A DNA stretch of 64,000 bases from Amblyornis subalaris (taxonomy: Eukaryota; Chordata; Aves; Passeriformes; Ptilonorhynchidae). Positions 14,147 to 26,478 of this stretch are shown piece by piece (within the stretch, counting starts at the first letter, position 1; each line of letters starts with the position of its first letter). The DNA is taken from assembly GCA_018881555.1 (NCBI GenBank), contig JACAXG010000051.1, forward strand, positions 5,629,546-5,693,545, read 5' to 3'. The notes beneath the pieces were generated by a model. That model was not told the origin of the DNA, searched no databases, and saw only the letters and a program-made list of their open reading frames with translations. Made by a program: the position numbers and the translations under genes.

Positions 14147-14954
14147 TGTCTCCGTTTTGAGACAAATTAAAGAGCGGACACTCTGGAATGAGTATTCTCC
14201 TCTAAAGGGTTTCAACAATCCCCCTCCACCAATAGAAAATGAATGTCAGTAGAGGAAAGTGAAAAAAAACCCAACAGTTTATTAACAACAGAATGCCCAC
14301 AGGACAAGGAAAAAAAGGACATAACTGTTAAGTATCAAACCATCAGAACTCACNCCCCCCCCCCCACATACATACACACAGGAACAAAGACCCCAAAAAT
14401 GCCTGGAGAATGGGGCAAATGTTGAAGAAAATACCCCTTCCCCACATGTGTGAGATGGAGCTGGCTTTCATGCTGAGGGAAGTGAAACTTCCATGGAGGA
14501 GTTCCAGCAGCAGGGCAAAAAGCTGATGTCTCTCTGGCATTGAGCTCTTCTCCACAGCACTCACGGCAGATGAAGCAGCTGGGCTGGAGCCTCTTGGTGT
14601 GCTTTCTCTCCCTGGCTCTGCTCCTGGAGGCTTGGGGCTGGAACGGGTCAGCCCCACTCCCACCAGTCCAGCTCGTCCGATCTCAGAGCAGCAGCTGGTT
14701 CAGTTCACCTCAAGGCAGCCAAAAGATCTCCACTGCAGCTTCTCCAGCTTTTTGTCTGGGCCAAAGGAACCAAGCTAGCCAAGCGAAGCCAAATAGCACT
14801 GCACCACGGAACGAAAAATGCCTGCAAAAAAAGCCCAAAGCTTCCCCACCCTTGCTGGCCCCACAGACCTCTGGTCNTTAAAGATACAGCAACCATTTTT
14901 GAGCATAAGCAGAGGATCATGGANCAGACTATCATCGTAAATCACTCCAAGACA
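14147..14954 (-). mobile_element. Complete solo LTR, antisense, 5-bp target duplication
   Basis: The element starts TGTCTCCG and ends AAGACA, flanked by AGTAT at 14142-14146 and 14955-14959 (AAGTAT if one terminal base is shared). Read on the minus strand it has AATAAA near 14280 close to its 3' end and a GC-rich body. A run of C preceded by 'n' lies at 14354-14366. The left 120 bases are clearly related to the LTR that starts at 63845, with shared blocks such as gagtctcctct / gtattctcctct and 'gaggaaagtgaaaaa'. No internal viral genes are present. Confidence 0.8.
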
Positions 14955-17900
14955 AGTATTTTCTTGAATTCAATTTCCATATTGAGAGGATTACGTAGAT
15001 GTGAAAGACGGGGGTGCCATGAGTAGCTCAAACTTCTTTGTTTTGAGCTTTTTCTGTTTGGGTGGGTAGCTCCCAGTGTGTCTCCCCTTGGTAGCTTTTC
15101 TTCCCTTCCTTTGTCCCCCCAAAGCCTTATCACCTGATAAGTCAGCTAATCTTTTTTTAAACTAGTATGAGGGCTGTGAGAAAAGACTAAGAAAGTTTCA
15201 TTTTAATAGTCTTTGCAAGCTTTACTAGGTAAGTTGAAGAGGAACATCAGAAATCATGAACACACCAGGAACTGTTTTTGTTGCCTCAATAAGAAGCTGC
15301 TTTCTATGTACCTGTTTTGTTCTCTTCTAGCAGATGCATGCAATAGCATATTTCATCCTTTTTATGCAATCTGAGCAGTTTGTTTTTCATATTGAAAAGG
15401 ACAGTGAAAAAGGCTAAAGGACNTCTCTTGACTGTCAACTTAGGAACACATGCATGGAGCCACAGGCTGTAATATAATGACACTTCCTGCTGGCCTACTT
15501 TCTTGTAAAAACCCCAGCAGGAAGAGCTGTAATTAACAGTGACAGAGAGCACTGCTTTCTGGTTAAACAACACTGCCCCCTTTCAGATTTAGGTCTGTAA
15601 ATCTGGCATTGTCAATGAACTTTAAATTGACTTCAAAATATGACATCGAACTCTGGAAAAAGTGGTGAATGTCACTCAAGTGACAGCGTTTCAGTGTACA
15701 GACAGGCAGTGGGTACTGACGATTGTGAAAGGAATTGTAGCAGTGAGGGCTGAGGTGTTCTTTTGTGAAGGCTTGGAGTGATCTGTGCTGCAATGGCCGG
15801 TTGACTTGCCCCGTAGTTTAAGAACTCCCATAACTTTTCCCTAAACTACCTGTTTTAGATAGTGACGGCTTCTGGTTCCTGTGTCATATGTGATTTTAAG
15901 CCAGGCGTTCAGTTCCTGTAGGACAAGGGAATACAGGCCAGGTATTACCAGCCAGTAGAAGTCTTTATAATCATTCTGCCAGCTACCCATCACTGACTAG
16001 TTAGCCTTCACTAAAGTATCTGCTTATCCTTAGTTTTGTCCAGCTCTTTCGTTTTTCTCTTGAGTGAGTGAATTACTGTTCAGTTGGAAGCAAAGGGAAT
16101 ATTGAAGTGCTGTGGAATGCTGCCACCAGCTGAGGGTTTGGGATATTATGGGGTCATCATGCAAAGTTTAAAAAACTCAGTAGGGTGCTGAACCAGGNAA
16201 GAAGGCATGTGAACCGCTTTCAATGCAGATTGAATGGCCTCTGAAGTTACACCCATGCTTGGAATCCCTTGCAGAGAGAGAACATTACATCCTCTTCCCT
16301 GGGCTGAGATTCTAATCTATGCCTTTTACTTAGTATATTCGTGATTTGTGACCTCAGTTCCTGTGCAGCAATGACATAGCTGGATCCTTTGTGTTTCTGC
16401 AATATAGAAATAAGAATGAAGCCGGTGAAACCACATTATGGCACTGTAAGCCCTTGAAGATTGATGGTACTTATGTGACTTAGCCTGCTGTCACCCATAT
16501 ACCATGGGAATATTAACATTAACTATATCAGATCTTTGTGGCTGTAGACAAGAGAGTTTTTACAAGACACTGATGTAACCGGACAGTTACTGAGTTCTTA
16601 GGCTGAAATGTAGGTTTCTTTACTATATCATTACTTTACCAGATTTATATGTCTGTTTCTGAGATTCTNTTCATATTTTTAACTAATAATACTTTAGTTT
16701 TTCTCAGTGATCACATCAGCACTCTAAATTCTGATACNGATGGAAATTTGAATTATTATTATTTTCTGGAAATTATCTGTGGAAATTTCAAACACGTAAT
16801 TATATCAGTGAAAAGAACTGTGAACTTCAGAAGTAGTAAGTTCAGTTTATAGCATCTGTCAGTGTGGTAGATGATTTATTGATCATGATAATCACTGTTT
16901 TGTCTATAAACAAGTTTTTAGCAATGGAATTGGAGACTTGAGGGATAGAGTCTCTTTCTGTAATGTGTGGTTGTTTTTTATAAATGCAGTGGTTTACATC
17001 GTAGAAAATATATTTAGGCTTTGCAGGGACTCTAGAAGGAGGAAAAAAGTACTTGTGCAATTTTGCTTAATTCCCTGTTAAAATCAGTTTAATTCCTACT
17101 TTTCTAGAATGAAGCTAACAAGCCACTTTTTAAAAAGGTGCTTTGAGGGCTACATACAGATTTAAAAAATCAGTTATTATATCATTGTAGTAGTTTTCTT
17201 TGGAATCTCAGAAGTATTCCTCCCTTAGAGAACACTTGCATATGTTTGGCAATAGTGACAAATATTCTTTAAATGACAGCAGTATCTGAGCTGTTATGCA
17301 CATGTATAATTTAAGTAATACATGGTCTTTTGCTATTAAAGTAGCATGATCTGCCATTCGGGGAATCCAACTGTCAAGTGGAAAAAATTTAGTGAAAGTA
17401 CAAAACTCAATTCACGGTATGTTCCTAGTCATCAATGTAAAATGAAACATCCTGGGTTTTAGCTTATATTTGGATGCACTAGTGTCTGCTAGTAAACATT
17501 AAGATGCCCTCTAAGGTGAACAATCCTCGGTTCATTTTAAGGTTTGTGTTTGGTTTTTTTTTTTTTTTTTTTTTGTGAAGTAGGGGATGGTGGTTTTCTT
17601 TTTGGTTTTTTTCTGTTTGGGGTCTTTTGTCCACGTGTATGTGTGTGTGGTTGTTCTTGTTGTTTCTAACCATATTTTGCAGTGTAGAATTGGTGGACAG
17701 TGTTTAAACAACAAGCCAGATGTACTGGACATAATGTTTGTTGGTGCCTTTTCTTGACCTCTGTCTTACATCAGCAGCTGTTCTTTGCCAGAGAAAGAGC
17801 TCTTGAATGTCCCTGTACTCTACCTGCCCTCAGGCTATATTTCCTTTTTTCTTTTGTTCCTTGATTTCTCAACAGCTTTCTACTCACACCCAGCATTAAC

Positions 17901-18737
17901 ATTTATACTGTCAGTCACCTCATCCTGCTTTATGCATCTTCCCAAAGCTTCTTTTTAAATCGCTTTTAGCATCAACAGCAGAAAATAGTGATACACTTCC
18001 ACAGTGTAGTCTTTGAANAAATTTTCTGTGTTTTTTCCCCTCTTGCACCTCTTGTTTGTTTTGGTTTTGGTTTTTGTTTGTTTGTTTGTTGGGGTTTTTT
18101 TGGGAGGGGGGTTTGGTTTTTGTTGTTGTTGTGGTTGGTTGGTTGGGTTTTTTATGGTTCAATACTTTCAGCTATATAAAATAAACAAAAAGTTGGAACA
18201 TTTACCCAACCAACTTGGTATGATTCTATGAGTTTGCCAAGGTAATTTTCCTGACACTGTGATTTTTCAAGTCAATGTGGACCCCAGTCAAGATAATGGA
18301 CCTCTGGACTCAAGTTAATGTTTCTTGGATTTTGCTTGTTTCCTACCCTNAAGTACCAAAGTACCTTTTCTGCACTCAATTTTGAGAGTAAAAGTTTGCA
18401 TGTCATTTGGTCACTGCTTGAACTGCGTCTTACTTGTTGTCCATGAGTCTAGTTAATGGCTGTGCAGTTCTCCCATGCACTGTGATACAATGATGAGAGT
18501 AGTTACTCTGTAGGAATGGGCATGTGCAAAACAAACTGAATAATCTGAGGCAAATATTTCAAGCTCACAGNAGGAAACTAAATTGGCAAGAAAATACCAA
18601 TTTTATGCAATTTGTATGCATAATGATTGCCTACTATTCAGTGTGAGATGAGTCTCCTGAATCTTCAGCCATCGCCAGTTAATCTCTGTGGTTTAGTCAT
18701 GGGTGCTCTTTTATCTATTAGATGATATTTAATTTTC
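14955..18737. other. Intronic stretch, no gene seen
   Basis: AT-rich intron. It includes 21 T at 17554-17574 followed by a T/G tract to about 17660, and a second G/T-rich tract at 18043-18155. Open frames across these tracts are composition artefacts. No repeat family was recognised. Confidence 0.6.
18043..18155. repeat. G/T-rich low-complexity tract
   Basis: Repeated GTTT, GTT and GGTT units with two G runs (near 18091 and 18103-18112). It contains (GTTT)n near 18075-18091 and (GTTG) type repeats near 18121-18145. Four or more G runs on the + strand could allow quadruplex folding. Confidence 0.85.
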
Positions 18738-18845
18738 ATAGAATCATAGAAGATTGGAAGCAACCTGAAAAATCATCTAGCTCCAGACCCCACCACCACC
18801 ATGGATGGGGAACCTTCTATTAGAAGATTCANTCATTGAAACAAT
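18738..18845 (-). mobile_element. Short CR1 LINE 3' tip
   Basis: The sequence opens with catagaatcatagaagattg, the reversed CR1 3' terminal repeat and adjoining conserved block, and continues with 'aatcatctagctccagaccc'. The copy is severely 5'-truncated and ends near 18845 after a recognisable 'gatggggaaccttc' block. Confidence 0.85.
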
Positions 18846-21800
18846 TTTGATTGTTCCAGTGATCTGAAGCTGTGAATGACTTGTGAACATCAGTGGATTA
18901 GTACATCCAGCTCAGAAAAGGTCCAAAAGATTATAATGAATATCTAATGATGAAATCAAGAGTTATGCAATTCATTCTATATTCTGTTGTGTGGGTTTTG
19001 GGAAGGATTCAATTTGTCGCTTTCAAACCTCTAAGTACTCTATTCTGCTGTGGTTTTTGAAGGCAGAAGCAATGTAAATTTTATGAGTTTAATATTTTTA
19101 AATGTTAAAAGTACAAACTGCCTTTTTCTTAGCTTTTGTTTGGTAAGAAAACTGAACTGACATTAATGCTGTAGTAAATGATGCTGTTGTTGTAAATGTA
19201 ATATTGACAGCTTTGTCGGCTAGTGTTATTTTCCATAAGACCTGTTAATAGGCTGATATATTTCTTTTTCTGTTTTTAGTTAAATTGTTCTTGCTATTTT
19301 GGTAATCTGTTCTTTTCAAACTGAGATGTTTGTTGAACCTTTTAGCAATGTNTGTATGTGTATGCACATGATGAAGTAAACCAAAAACTTTAAATAGTGA
19401 AAGCAGAGACTGAAAGAGGACTTTTTAAGGTTGAAATTTGTAGTTGTACCTCTTTGGAGTGTCTGTAATTGTTTTCTGAGAATGAATTTGGGTATAGATT
19501 TCCTTTGTCAACTGCAGTCCTTGGAAAAGCATGGGTTTTTTTCTTTCTTTCTTTGTCAAATTTTCTTTAAAATAACATCTTTTTGGAATGATATATAAAT
19601 GACTGTTAATGATGACATACAGGAAAGAAATCATAATGCAGTTAAAAAATCCCCTGATATTTCATGTGTCAAAACATGCCATCATGAGTAGCAGCAAAAT
19701 CTCAGGGCAGAAGAGGTCTTGCAGGGCTGTGAGGCTGTTCTGTAAGACCTCTGCTACCTAATCTAGAATACCAATGGTTTAGATATCAAAAGAGTTTTAA
19801 AAATAACAGCTAAAGAAAATTATTTTTAGTCCTACATGTATTCAGAAAACTTCTGAAAAATGAAGTGGTGGGTTTGTGAGGATAGGTAAAATAGTCTGCT
19901 TGTGCTCTGAAGTGTATGAATGAATCTTCATCAGTTAAAAAAAGAAGTGAAATTCCATTCATTTAAATGTTGCTTTTCAGCAATATTCAAAGGACCAGGA
20001 GTCAGAAATCTGGAATGCTATTTCCTTAAACTGTCAAAGGGTTAGTCTGTGCAAGACTCCTGTTCAAAANGCAATAGTTCTTCTATCTGGGCTTTAATTT
20101 TTGGAGTTAAAATATATTCTCTTGGTGCTGCAATAGTTTGATAAACAGCAAGGTCCATAACTTCCATAATTCTAAAATTGCGTTGCATTTTTCTTTTTTT
20201 TTTTTTTTTAATTCATCCACATAAGGAATTTATGGAATGCATCTCCTCTCCAAGTGCTTTTCGGAAACAAGCCATACAACATGACTCCATAGAGTTGGCA
20301 TTTTTATTTGTTCCATTTTACAGCCAACTGGGATTTGGTGGAATAACTTCTTTTGTTCATAGCCTTGTAGATGTGCTGGAGATAGAATTTTAGCTAAGCA
20401 GCATGTGTCCTTCCCTACCCATTCTTTTTTTATTGTAAACAGCAACTGATGCCGCATATCAGGATGCCAGTAGTTAAAGAAGGAATCTGTTTTCTGTTCA
20501 AACTTCACTGTACCTGAACTTTCAGCTTTGGACTTAGTCTTTTCCTCTTTACCAGTGTGGAAGTTAAAATATTGCCAGCGTCTTGTACATGTTGCCAAAC
20601 TACTCAGAGGGGATTTTTGATGCCTTTATACCCAGGCTTCTATTTGGTCGAAAAGTTAAATCCTAATTCCTTTTCTAGTTATTGGATATACTCAGCAGTG
20701 TTAACTTACCTTCAGATGGTCCCAGATGAAATGCAACTGACACTTACCTAGATTTTAATGAATCTGACTATGACTTGCTTCATTTGTGGCCTTATTTGTA
20801 AAGCAAGTTATTTTTTCCTTTGGCTGGTACAGAGTAGGGAAAGTTTTAATGGGCTTTTCAACTCTTGGATGATAAAAATGTATTTTCAGCCATACCAGTT
20901 CTGGTTTGTTGTAGTCTTTATATTGNTTTTTTTTTTTTGTTATCTATTTTCCTTAACTCAAAGTAATATCACTTTTTATTATGAAAACTACATTTCTGCC
21001 TTTATAAAAAAGTCTCTGCAGCTTAGTAAGCATTACTGTTGATAACTACTTTGTATGTATTATGAATCTGCTTGCAATGGCAAAGATGACTTAGGGCTTT
21101 TATATCTTTTGTTGCAAAAATAAAAGAAAATGGAAAAATATCTATCTCATCTGGAATCATTGTCTGCAGATTTTTATTCCTTTAAACTGGCAAAAGGTGT
21201 AGTGTGATGCAGAGTTGAATCAGTATTTCTGGAATAAACCCAGTGGGTTATTGGGATAGAAAATAGAAAGTTGGATTTGCTATGTTACTGTAGCCAGCAG
21301 CTGTTATCCTGATTAATTAAAGGTTGTATAATTTGCTGTGTTAGATGGATAGTTAGCGTATAAATACAGTCACATACCTTGCTTTTCATCTTCTCTTGTA
21401 TAACTAAACCATTAATAATTGCACTTTGAATTACTTTGTTATTCATACCCTTCCCATATATTGAAGGCTTCATTTGCATAACTTTTCATGTTTTTCTTCT
21501 GCAGTTGGGATAATAAGGGAGATATGTGGAAGTTTGCAACAAAATAAACTCATCAAAAAAGNATGTCTAAATTTTTACTAAGGTGCTGATCTTGCTTAGT
21601 AATGAAGAAAGTAGCTGGTGTGTCACTAACTTGTTAATTGTGAAGAAAGAGTGGGTTGCTTGTAGTACACATAATGCAGACACTGCATTTTAACTGAAAC
21701 TTTTGAGGTTTGTTCAAATCTATCACATAATCTTCACCTTGTTTATGTTAGAATTCTATGCTTTTGTACAGTGCTATTGGACCACTTTGTGTATTGCCTA

Positions 21801-23519
21801 TCTAAATACTATTTATTCACCCAAGTAATCTCCTTAACTTCAGTAGGTATATATATTACTATATTTGAGTCTGTAAAACCACTTTGAGTACTTGTTAACT
21901 CTGTATTTTGTATTTGTACCCTTTAACACTTTGAAATCTTTTATCTTGTATATACTAGAAGACTTCCTAAAACATTTATTGAATTATTCATGTATGGAAT
22001 ACTTTTGAGAAGTCTTGCCTTAAGGTTCTTTGAAGCTGGCTTATTGGATTGACCTGAGAAGGGCCATAGGAGGCATGGAAGGTCACACAATCTCCTTGAC
22101 TTTATTAGATCTATGCCTTTCTTACACTTGCTTAACAACACAAGGCACATCAGTGTGGTGTCAGTGGATTGTAAACCTGAAGTTACAAGAATGTTAAAAC
22201 ACCAGGTTTGTATGCGAAAAATCTTATTTATAGGTAAAGAGTCAGCATTCTCTCTGTGTGTATGTATGTAAACCCAGAATTGTTAATCAGTCTTAACTGT
22301 CTACTCATTATTAGTCTGGATGAAATTTTTACAGAAAAGGAAAACAGAACAAGAATGCAGTCATAGTTGCACACACAATTCTTGGTTTCTGCTCTTTTTG
22401 CTAGTATTATGTTTATCCTTCCCTTGCTCATCTGAGTCCACTAGTTGATGTTTTTTTTCTCAGGTTAGGANGCACCTGAGGTTATTCTTACTTAAAACAA
22501 TTTTGTATTTCCTCTTTCTTCCATGGTCTGCAGTTCCGCATCTCATCCAGACTTACTGAATTCAGTGTCCCATGCATGTTAGCTACTACTGCTTTGGTTT
22601 TTTGTTACTCTTACACCCAGTTTTGGGGTTAGGGTTAGGTCTGCATTTCTGTAATTTACTATGGGTAAGTTATTCATGACTGTGGGCTCTCCAGTGCCAA
22701 GTCTTTGTCTCTTCTCCTATTTTTCCTGTACATATATTTCCTATACGTGTATTTTCCTATACATGTATTTCCGTGGACTGCATCCTTTATCTCCACTTCT
22801 CAAAGACTCAGAGCAGGCTCATATTCCTCTTAACTATGTCATTGTGCCAGGTGCAAAATACTTCATTCTGCATAGACTGTTTGCTACAGCTATTCATTTA
22901 AAACTCCGGTTGTACCATGAGAAAAAAAAGGAAGAAAAGTAAGGAAACCAAATTAGCCTTAGACAGCCAGTCAATTAGAGAAATTGCTATCCCAGCTAAA
23001 TGAAGTAAAGCAAAGCTGCAGGCAAGTTTGGATTATTTCACGCAGNGTGAGCCTGACTGTAGCAAGCATTGGTCCTGAGGCCTTGCAAGCCCTTTGCAAA
23101 GCTTATGGTCCGTTACTGAGGATGGCAGTACGAGATTACAGGGCTTCATGGTCATAAAACATGGCATGCATAAAACAGTTACTTCTCCTGATAAAACTTT
23201 AGTTTTCAAAATTGTCCGTTTTAATCAAAGTTTCCATTAGAACTCACCAGAGAACTGTTGACTGTGAAATCCTTGCCTGATCATTTTACTTTTGGACAGC
23301 AATGGTGACACTTGCCTGACTAGCTCCTTAAATTTGTGATAGTGGATACGGAGCTATTAATAAATGATTATAATTATTAAATATTTCAAAAGCCAATTAA
23401 CATTAGAAGCTTGTGTTAACATTGGAGAAATAATCTCAAAGCAGAGGTGTCTGTCTGCCTTCTTTGACTTTACAATGCAATCTGAAGGACTACCTTAGCT
23501 GTCAATAAACTGAGCATTT
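18846..23519. other. Intronic stretch with possible retrocopy
   Basis: AT-rich intron. A minus-strand open frame of 122 codons (20598-20230) lies just before a run of 16 T at 20194-20209 and is treated under findings. A short telomere-like sequence (TTGGGGTTAGGGTTAGG) lies at 22623-22639. A small TTTCCTATACATGTAT-type tandem repeat lies at about 22724-22772. Nothing else is assigned. Confidence 0.55.
22724..22772. repeat. Short AT-rich tandem repeat
   Basis: About three imperfect copies of a 16-17-base unit of the form tttcctatacatgtat. The copies differ by one or two bases each. Confidence 0.7.
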
Positions 23520-24105
23520 TAATCATAGACTAGTTTGGGTTGAAAGGAACCTTAAAGATCATCTAGTTTCAATCCCCTGCGATAGGCAGGGACTTCTTTT
23601 ACTAGATCAGATTGCTCAAAACCCTGTCAAAACTGACCTTGAATGCCTCCAACGATGGGACATTCACAACTTCCCTGAGCAACCTGTTCCAGTGCTTCAT
23701 CATAATCATTATAAAAGATGTTCTTATGTCTAATCTAAATCTACTCAATGCTTTAAAACCCTATCACTCTCCCTCACGCTTCAGACCTTGTTAAAGAGTT
23801 TCCTACCATCTTTCTTATAACTTTAGATATTGAATAGCCCCAGTGGGGTCTCCCTGGAACCTTCTCTATGCTGAACAACTGAAACTCTCTCAGCGTTTCT
23901 TTATAGGAAAGNTGTTTCGTGGCCTGCCCCGGATCTGTTCTAAGAGGTCTGTGACTTTCTTCTGCTGTGGCCTCCAGACCTGAATGCAGCATTCCAGTTA
24001 GAGTCTCACGAGAGCAGAGTAAAAGGGGAGAATTCCCTGCCTCACCCTTGTGGCCACAGTGCTTTTGATGTAGCTCAGGATGTAGTTCGCCTTACGATGC
24101 CTTAT
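23520..24105 (-). mobile_element. CR1 LINE, 3' segment of an interrupted copy
   Basis: The left end (aatcatagactagtttgggt) is the reversed CR1 3' tip, followed by the usual gggttgaaaggaaccttaaa block. The copy then runs through the 3' end of the reverse-transcriptase reading frame. It is interrupted at about 24105 by an LTR and resumes at 24655. Confidence 0.9.
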
Positions 24106-24106
24106 C

Positions 24107-24649
24107 TGTTTGAAAAGCAGAGGCTGAGGCCAGATAAGAGGATAAGAAAAAGTAAAAATTTATTTTGAGGTATGGAGAAAGCAAAACCTTTCCCTGGGGT
24201 ACCCCCGGGATCAACCGCGTTTGCAGGGACTGGGCCCGATCCCTGCGGGTGGAGCAAAGCAAGTGTAGGTATAAAAGGGTATAAAAAGGTATAAAAGGTA
24301 AGGGGTGTGTGTCTGCGTGCTCAAGCTTCTACTATTATAGAGTTTCAGTGAATTAACATAGTTCTGAAATATTCTCCAACGAAAAGCAGAATTTAATAAG
24401 ACTATTCCTTGTGGCAGATTCCTATTGGGAGTCTCTGCTTAGTTCAGTAGCTTCATTTTTCAGTNGTCATAAAGCGATATCATGTCCAACTCTGGAATGC
24501 TTAAGGACGATAACTAATTCTGTTTTNTCTAGAACAGAGGCATTATTATCTATGAATTTCAGTGGAAAGTTACAGGAATTCTATTATTCTAACATTACAT
24601 TCTAATATACATAAAACTAGAAAAGCAAAAAAAAAATCCCCTGGCATCA
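24107..24649 (-). mobile_element. Solo LTR inserted into CR1, antisense
   Basis: It separates two adjacent CR1 segments. CTTAT occurs at 24101-24105 and again at 24650-24654, a likely 5-base target duplication with one extra base at the left junction. Read on the minus strand it begins TGATGCCAGGGG, carries AATAAA near 24157, and ends near CAAACA. Three near-identical GGTATAAAA units are tandem at 24269-24301 on the + strand. No viral genes are present. Confidence 0.75.
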
Positions 24650-24654
24650 CTTAT

Positions 24655-25266
24655 GGCCTGTAAGTACACATTGCCTGCTCATGTCNGATTTCTTGTTCAC
24701 CACTGTTTCCGGATCCTTCTTCACAGGACTGCTCTCAAGCCATTCATTCCTTCACACGTGCTGATATCAGTGAGTGCCCTGACCTAGTTGCAGGACCTTG
24801 TACTTTGAATTTCATGAAGTTTCCGTGGGCCTGTTTGTCAAGCCTGACAATATCCTTCTGGATGACACCCCTGCTCTCCAGTGTATCAACTGCACCACTC
24901 AGCTGCCCACTTGCTGAGCCTGAACTCAATCACAGTGCATCCTTAATAAAAGTATTGAGCAGTATGGGTCCTGATATAGACCTGTGAGAGGCATCTCTTG
25001 TTATTCATCTGTATTTGGATATTGAACTGTTGACCACAACTCTCTGGATGTGGCTATCACCCAAGTTCTTCTCCATTGACTAGTCCATCCGTCAAACCCA
25101 TATCTTTCCAATTCAGAAGCAAGGAAGTCTGGGGGGACTGTATCAAATGTCTTGCAGAAGTCAAAGTATTGCATTGAGGTCCGAGGAGTTGAAAGATGAG
25201 GGAAGAGCACTTGGTGGTGAAGACAGAAACAAAAAAGTCACCAAGTAGCTCAGCCTCCTCCATGTC
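24655..25266 (-). mobile_element. CR1 LINE, middle segment of the interrupted copy
   Basis: The CR1 resumes directly after the LTR with ggcctgtaagtacacattgc, which continues the sequence broken at 24105. Reverse-strand frames retain fragments of the CR1 polymerase, around 25001-25210 for example, with several stops and an internal deletion near 25190. A younger CR1 in the opposite orientation breaks it again at 25267. Confidence 0.85.
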
Positions 25267-25490
25267 ATCAGGAGGAATTTCTTAATGGAAAGGGTTGTTA
25301 AACACTTGAATGGACTGCCCAGGGAGGTGGTAGAGTCATCCTGCAGGTGTTCAAGAAATGACTGGCTGTGGTACTCAGTGCCATGGTCTAGTTGACAACA
25401 TGCTGATCAGTTAAAGGTTGGATTCAATGATTTTAGAGGTCTTTTCCAATCTATATGANTGTGTGTTTCTGTGATTTATTGGGGGAGTAC
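25267..25490 (+). mobile_element. Younger CR1 3' end inserted in an older CR1
   Basis: Sense-strand CR1 3' untranslated sequence. It includes 'ggactgcccagggaggtgg' near 25313 and the terminal block 'ggttggattcaatgatttta', and ends near the characteristic ttctgtgattt. It lies between minus-strand CR1 segments that are otherwise continuous, so it inserted after them. Confidence 0.88.
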
Positions 25491-25640
25491 AATTTCTTTT
25501 GTCTTCCTTTTCTGACTAACATGCCTGCAGAAGCTGTTCATATTCTTCACATCCCTTGCCAAATTCAGCTCCAGCTGTGCTTTCCTTACCTTTTTTGATC
25601 CCATCCCTACATTCCCAGGTTGCACGCCTATATTCTTCTT
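25491..25640 (-). mobile_element. CR1 LINE, 5'-most segment of the interrupted copy
   Basis: Reverse CR1 sequence continues after the inserted younger CR1, with recognisable blocks 'aacatgcctgcagaagc' and 'cccttgccaaattcagctcc'. It fades out by about 25640, the probable 5'-truncation point. Confidence 0.75.
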
Positions 25641-25702
25641 AATCTAAGATTTAGATCTCGTGCCCTGATTTACAGAAAGTCAGCATTTGAACTGAAAGGA
25701 CC

Positions 25703-26478
25703 TGTCCTGGGTTAGTTATATATTCTATTACCACCCACAAAAGCTGGATAAATTTCATAATTACACACCCGGGACTCCTTATCTCAACTGAGACAAGCAC
25801 TTCCGCCGACAGCAAGCACCACCCACCCTGGTTATCTGATCTCAGGTAATGGCCCATTAGCACCATCCAGCCTGACTAATAGCCCAAACCTTGGATCATC
25901 GGAGGACCCCGGATCATCTCTGAGAACCCTGGAGACCATCTCTGAGAACCCTAGGGCTCATCCAAGCTCATTACCGAAGCAACCAATAGAACACTGGGAA
26001 GATCCTCTGCCATTGTGAAAGTCCCCGCCCCTGGGGGAGGTGCCAGCCAAGAAACACAGCATAAAACAAGGCTTTTGGATGGGAGAAGAGAACCTTTGAT
26101 GTGACGGGACTCCACTCTGGACAGGACTCTCGACTCGACTCGACTCGACTCGACTGGACTCCACTCCTCGGAATTGGATTCAGCTAGCTGCTCCACTCCA
26201 CTCCTTGGAATTGGACTCAGCTGCTCCACTCCACTACCAGGACTGGACTACCAGGCCTTCCTGCAGGACCAGTGCCTAACTGGCCTACACAGCTACCACC
26301 CAGGTCAACAGGGTGTCAGGTTGTACNATGACTCTGTCGGTTTGTTTAAGCTGGTGTTTCTGTATTACTGCATTTATTTTAACCTTTTTTTATTAAAATT
26401 GTAATTTTGACCTAAAATCTCTCGAGGCATTTTGTGTGGGGTTAATTTCCCCTGCTGGTTTACAGCCAAACCAGCACA
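25703..26478 (+). mobile_element. Complete solo LTR with GGACC target duplication
   Basis: This is the cleanest element in the window. GGACC at 25698-25702 and 26479-26483 brackets an LTR starting TGTCCTGG and ending CCAGCACA. It has a CCAAT-type box (accaatagaac, near 25981), a GC box (ccccgcccctggg, near 26024), a TATA-like gcataaaac near 26059, and an ATTAAA polyadenylation signal near 26391. A (CGACT)5 microsatellite and a CTCCACTCC-rich imperfect tandem repeat lie downstream of the likely start site. It is in sense orientation to CSMD1 and lacks viral genes. Confidence 0.92.
26131..26235. repeat. CGACT microsatellite and CTCCACTCC repeat inside LTR
   Basis: Five perfect CGACT units occupy 26131-26155. 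Imperfect 35-45-base units built from ctccactcc, ggaattgga and cagct follow to about 26235. They lie within the LTR, so this is element structure and not independent satellite DNA. Confidence 0.9.
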
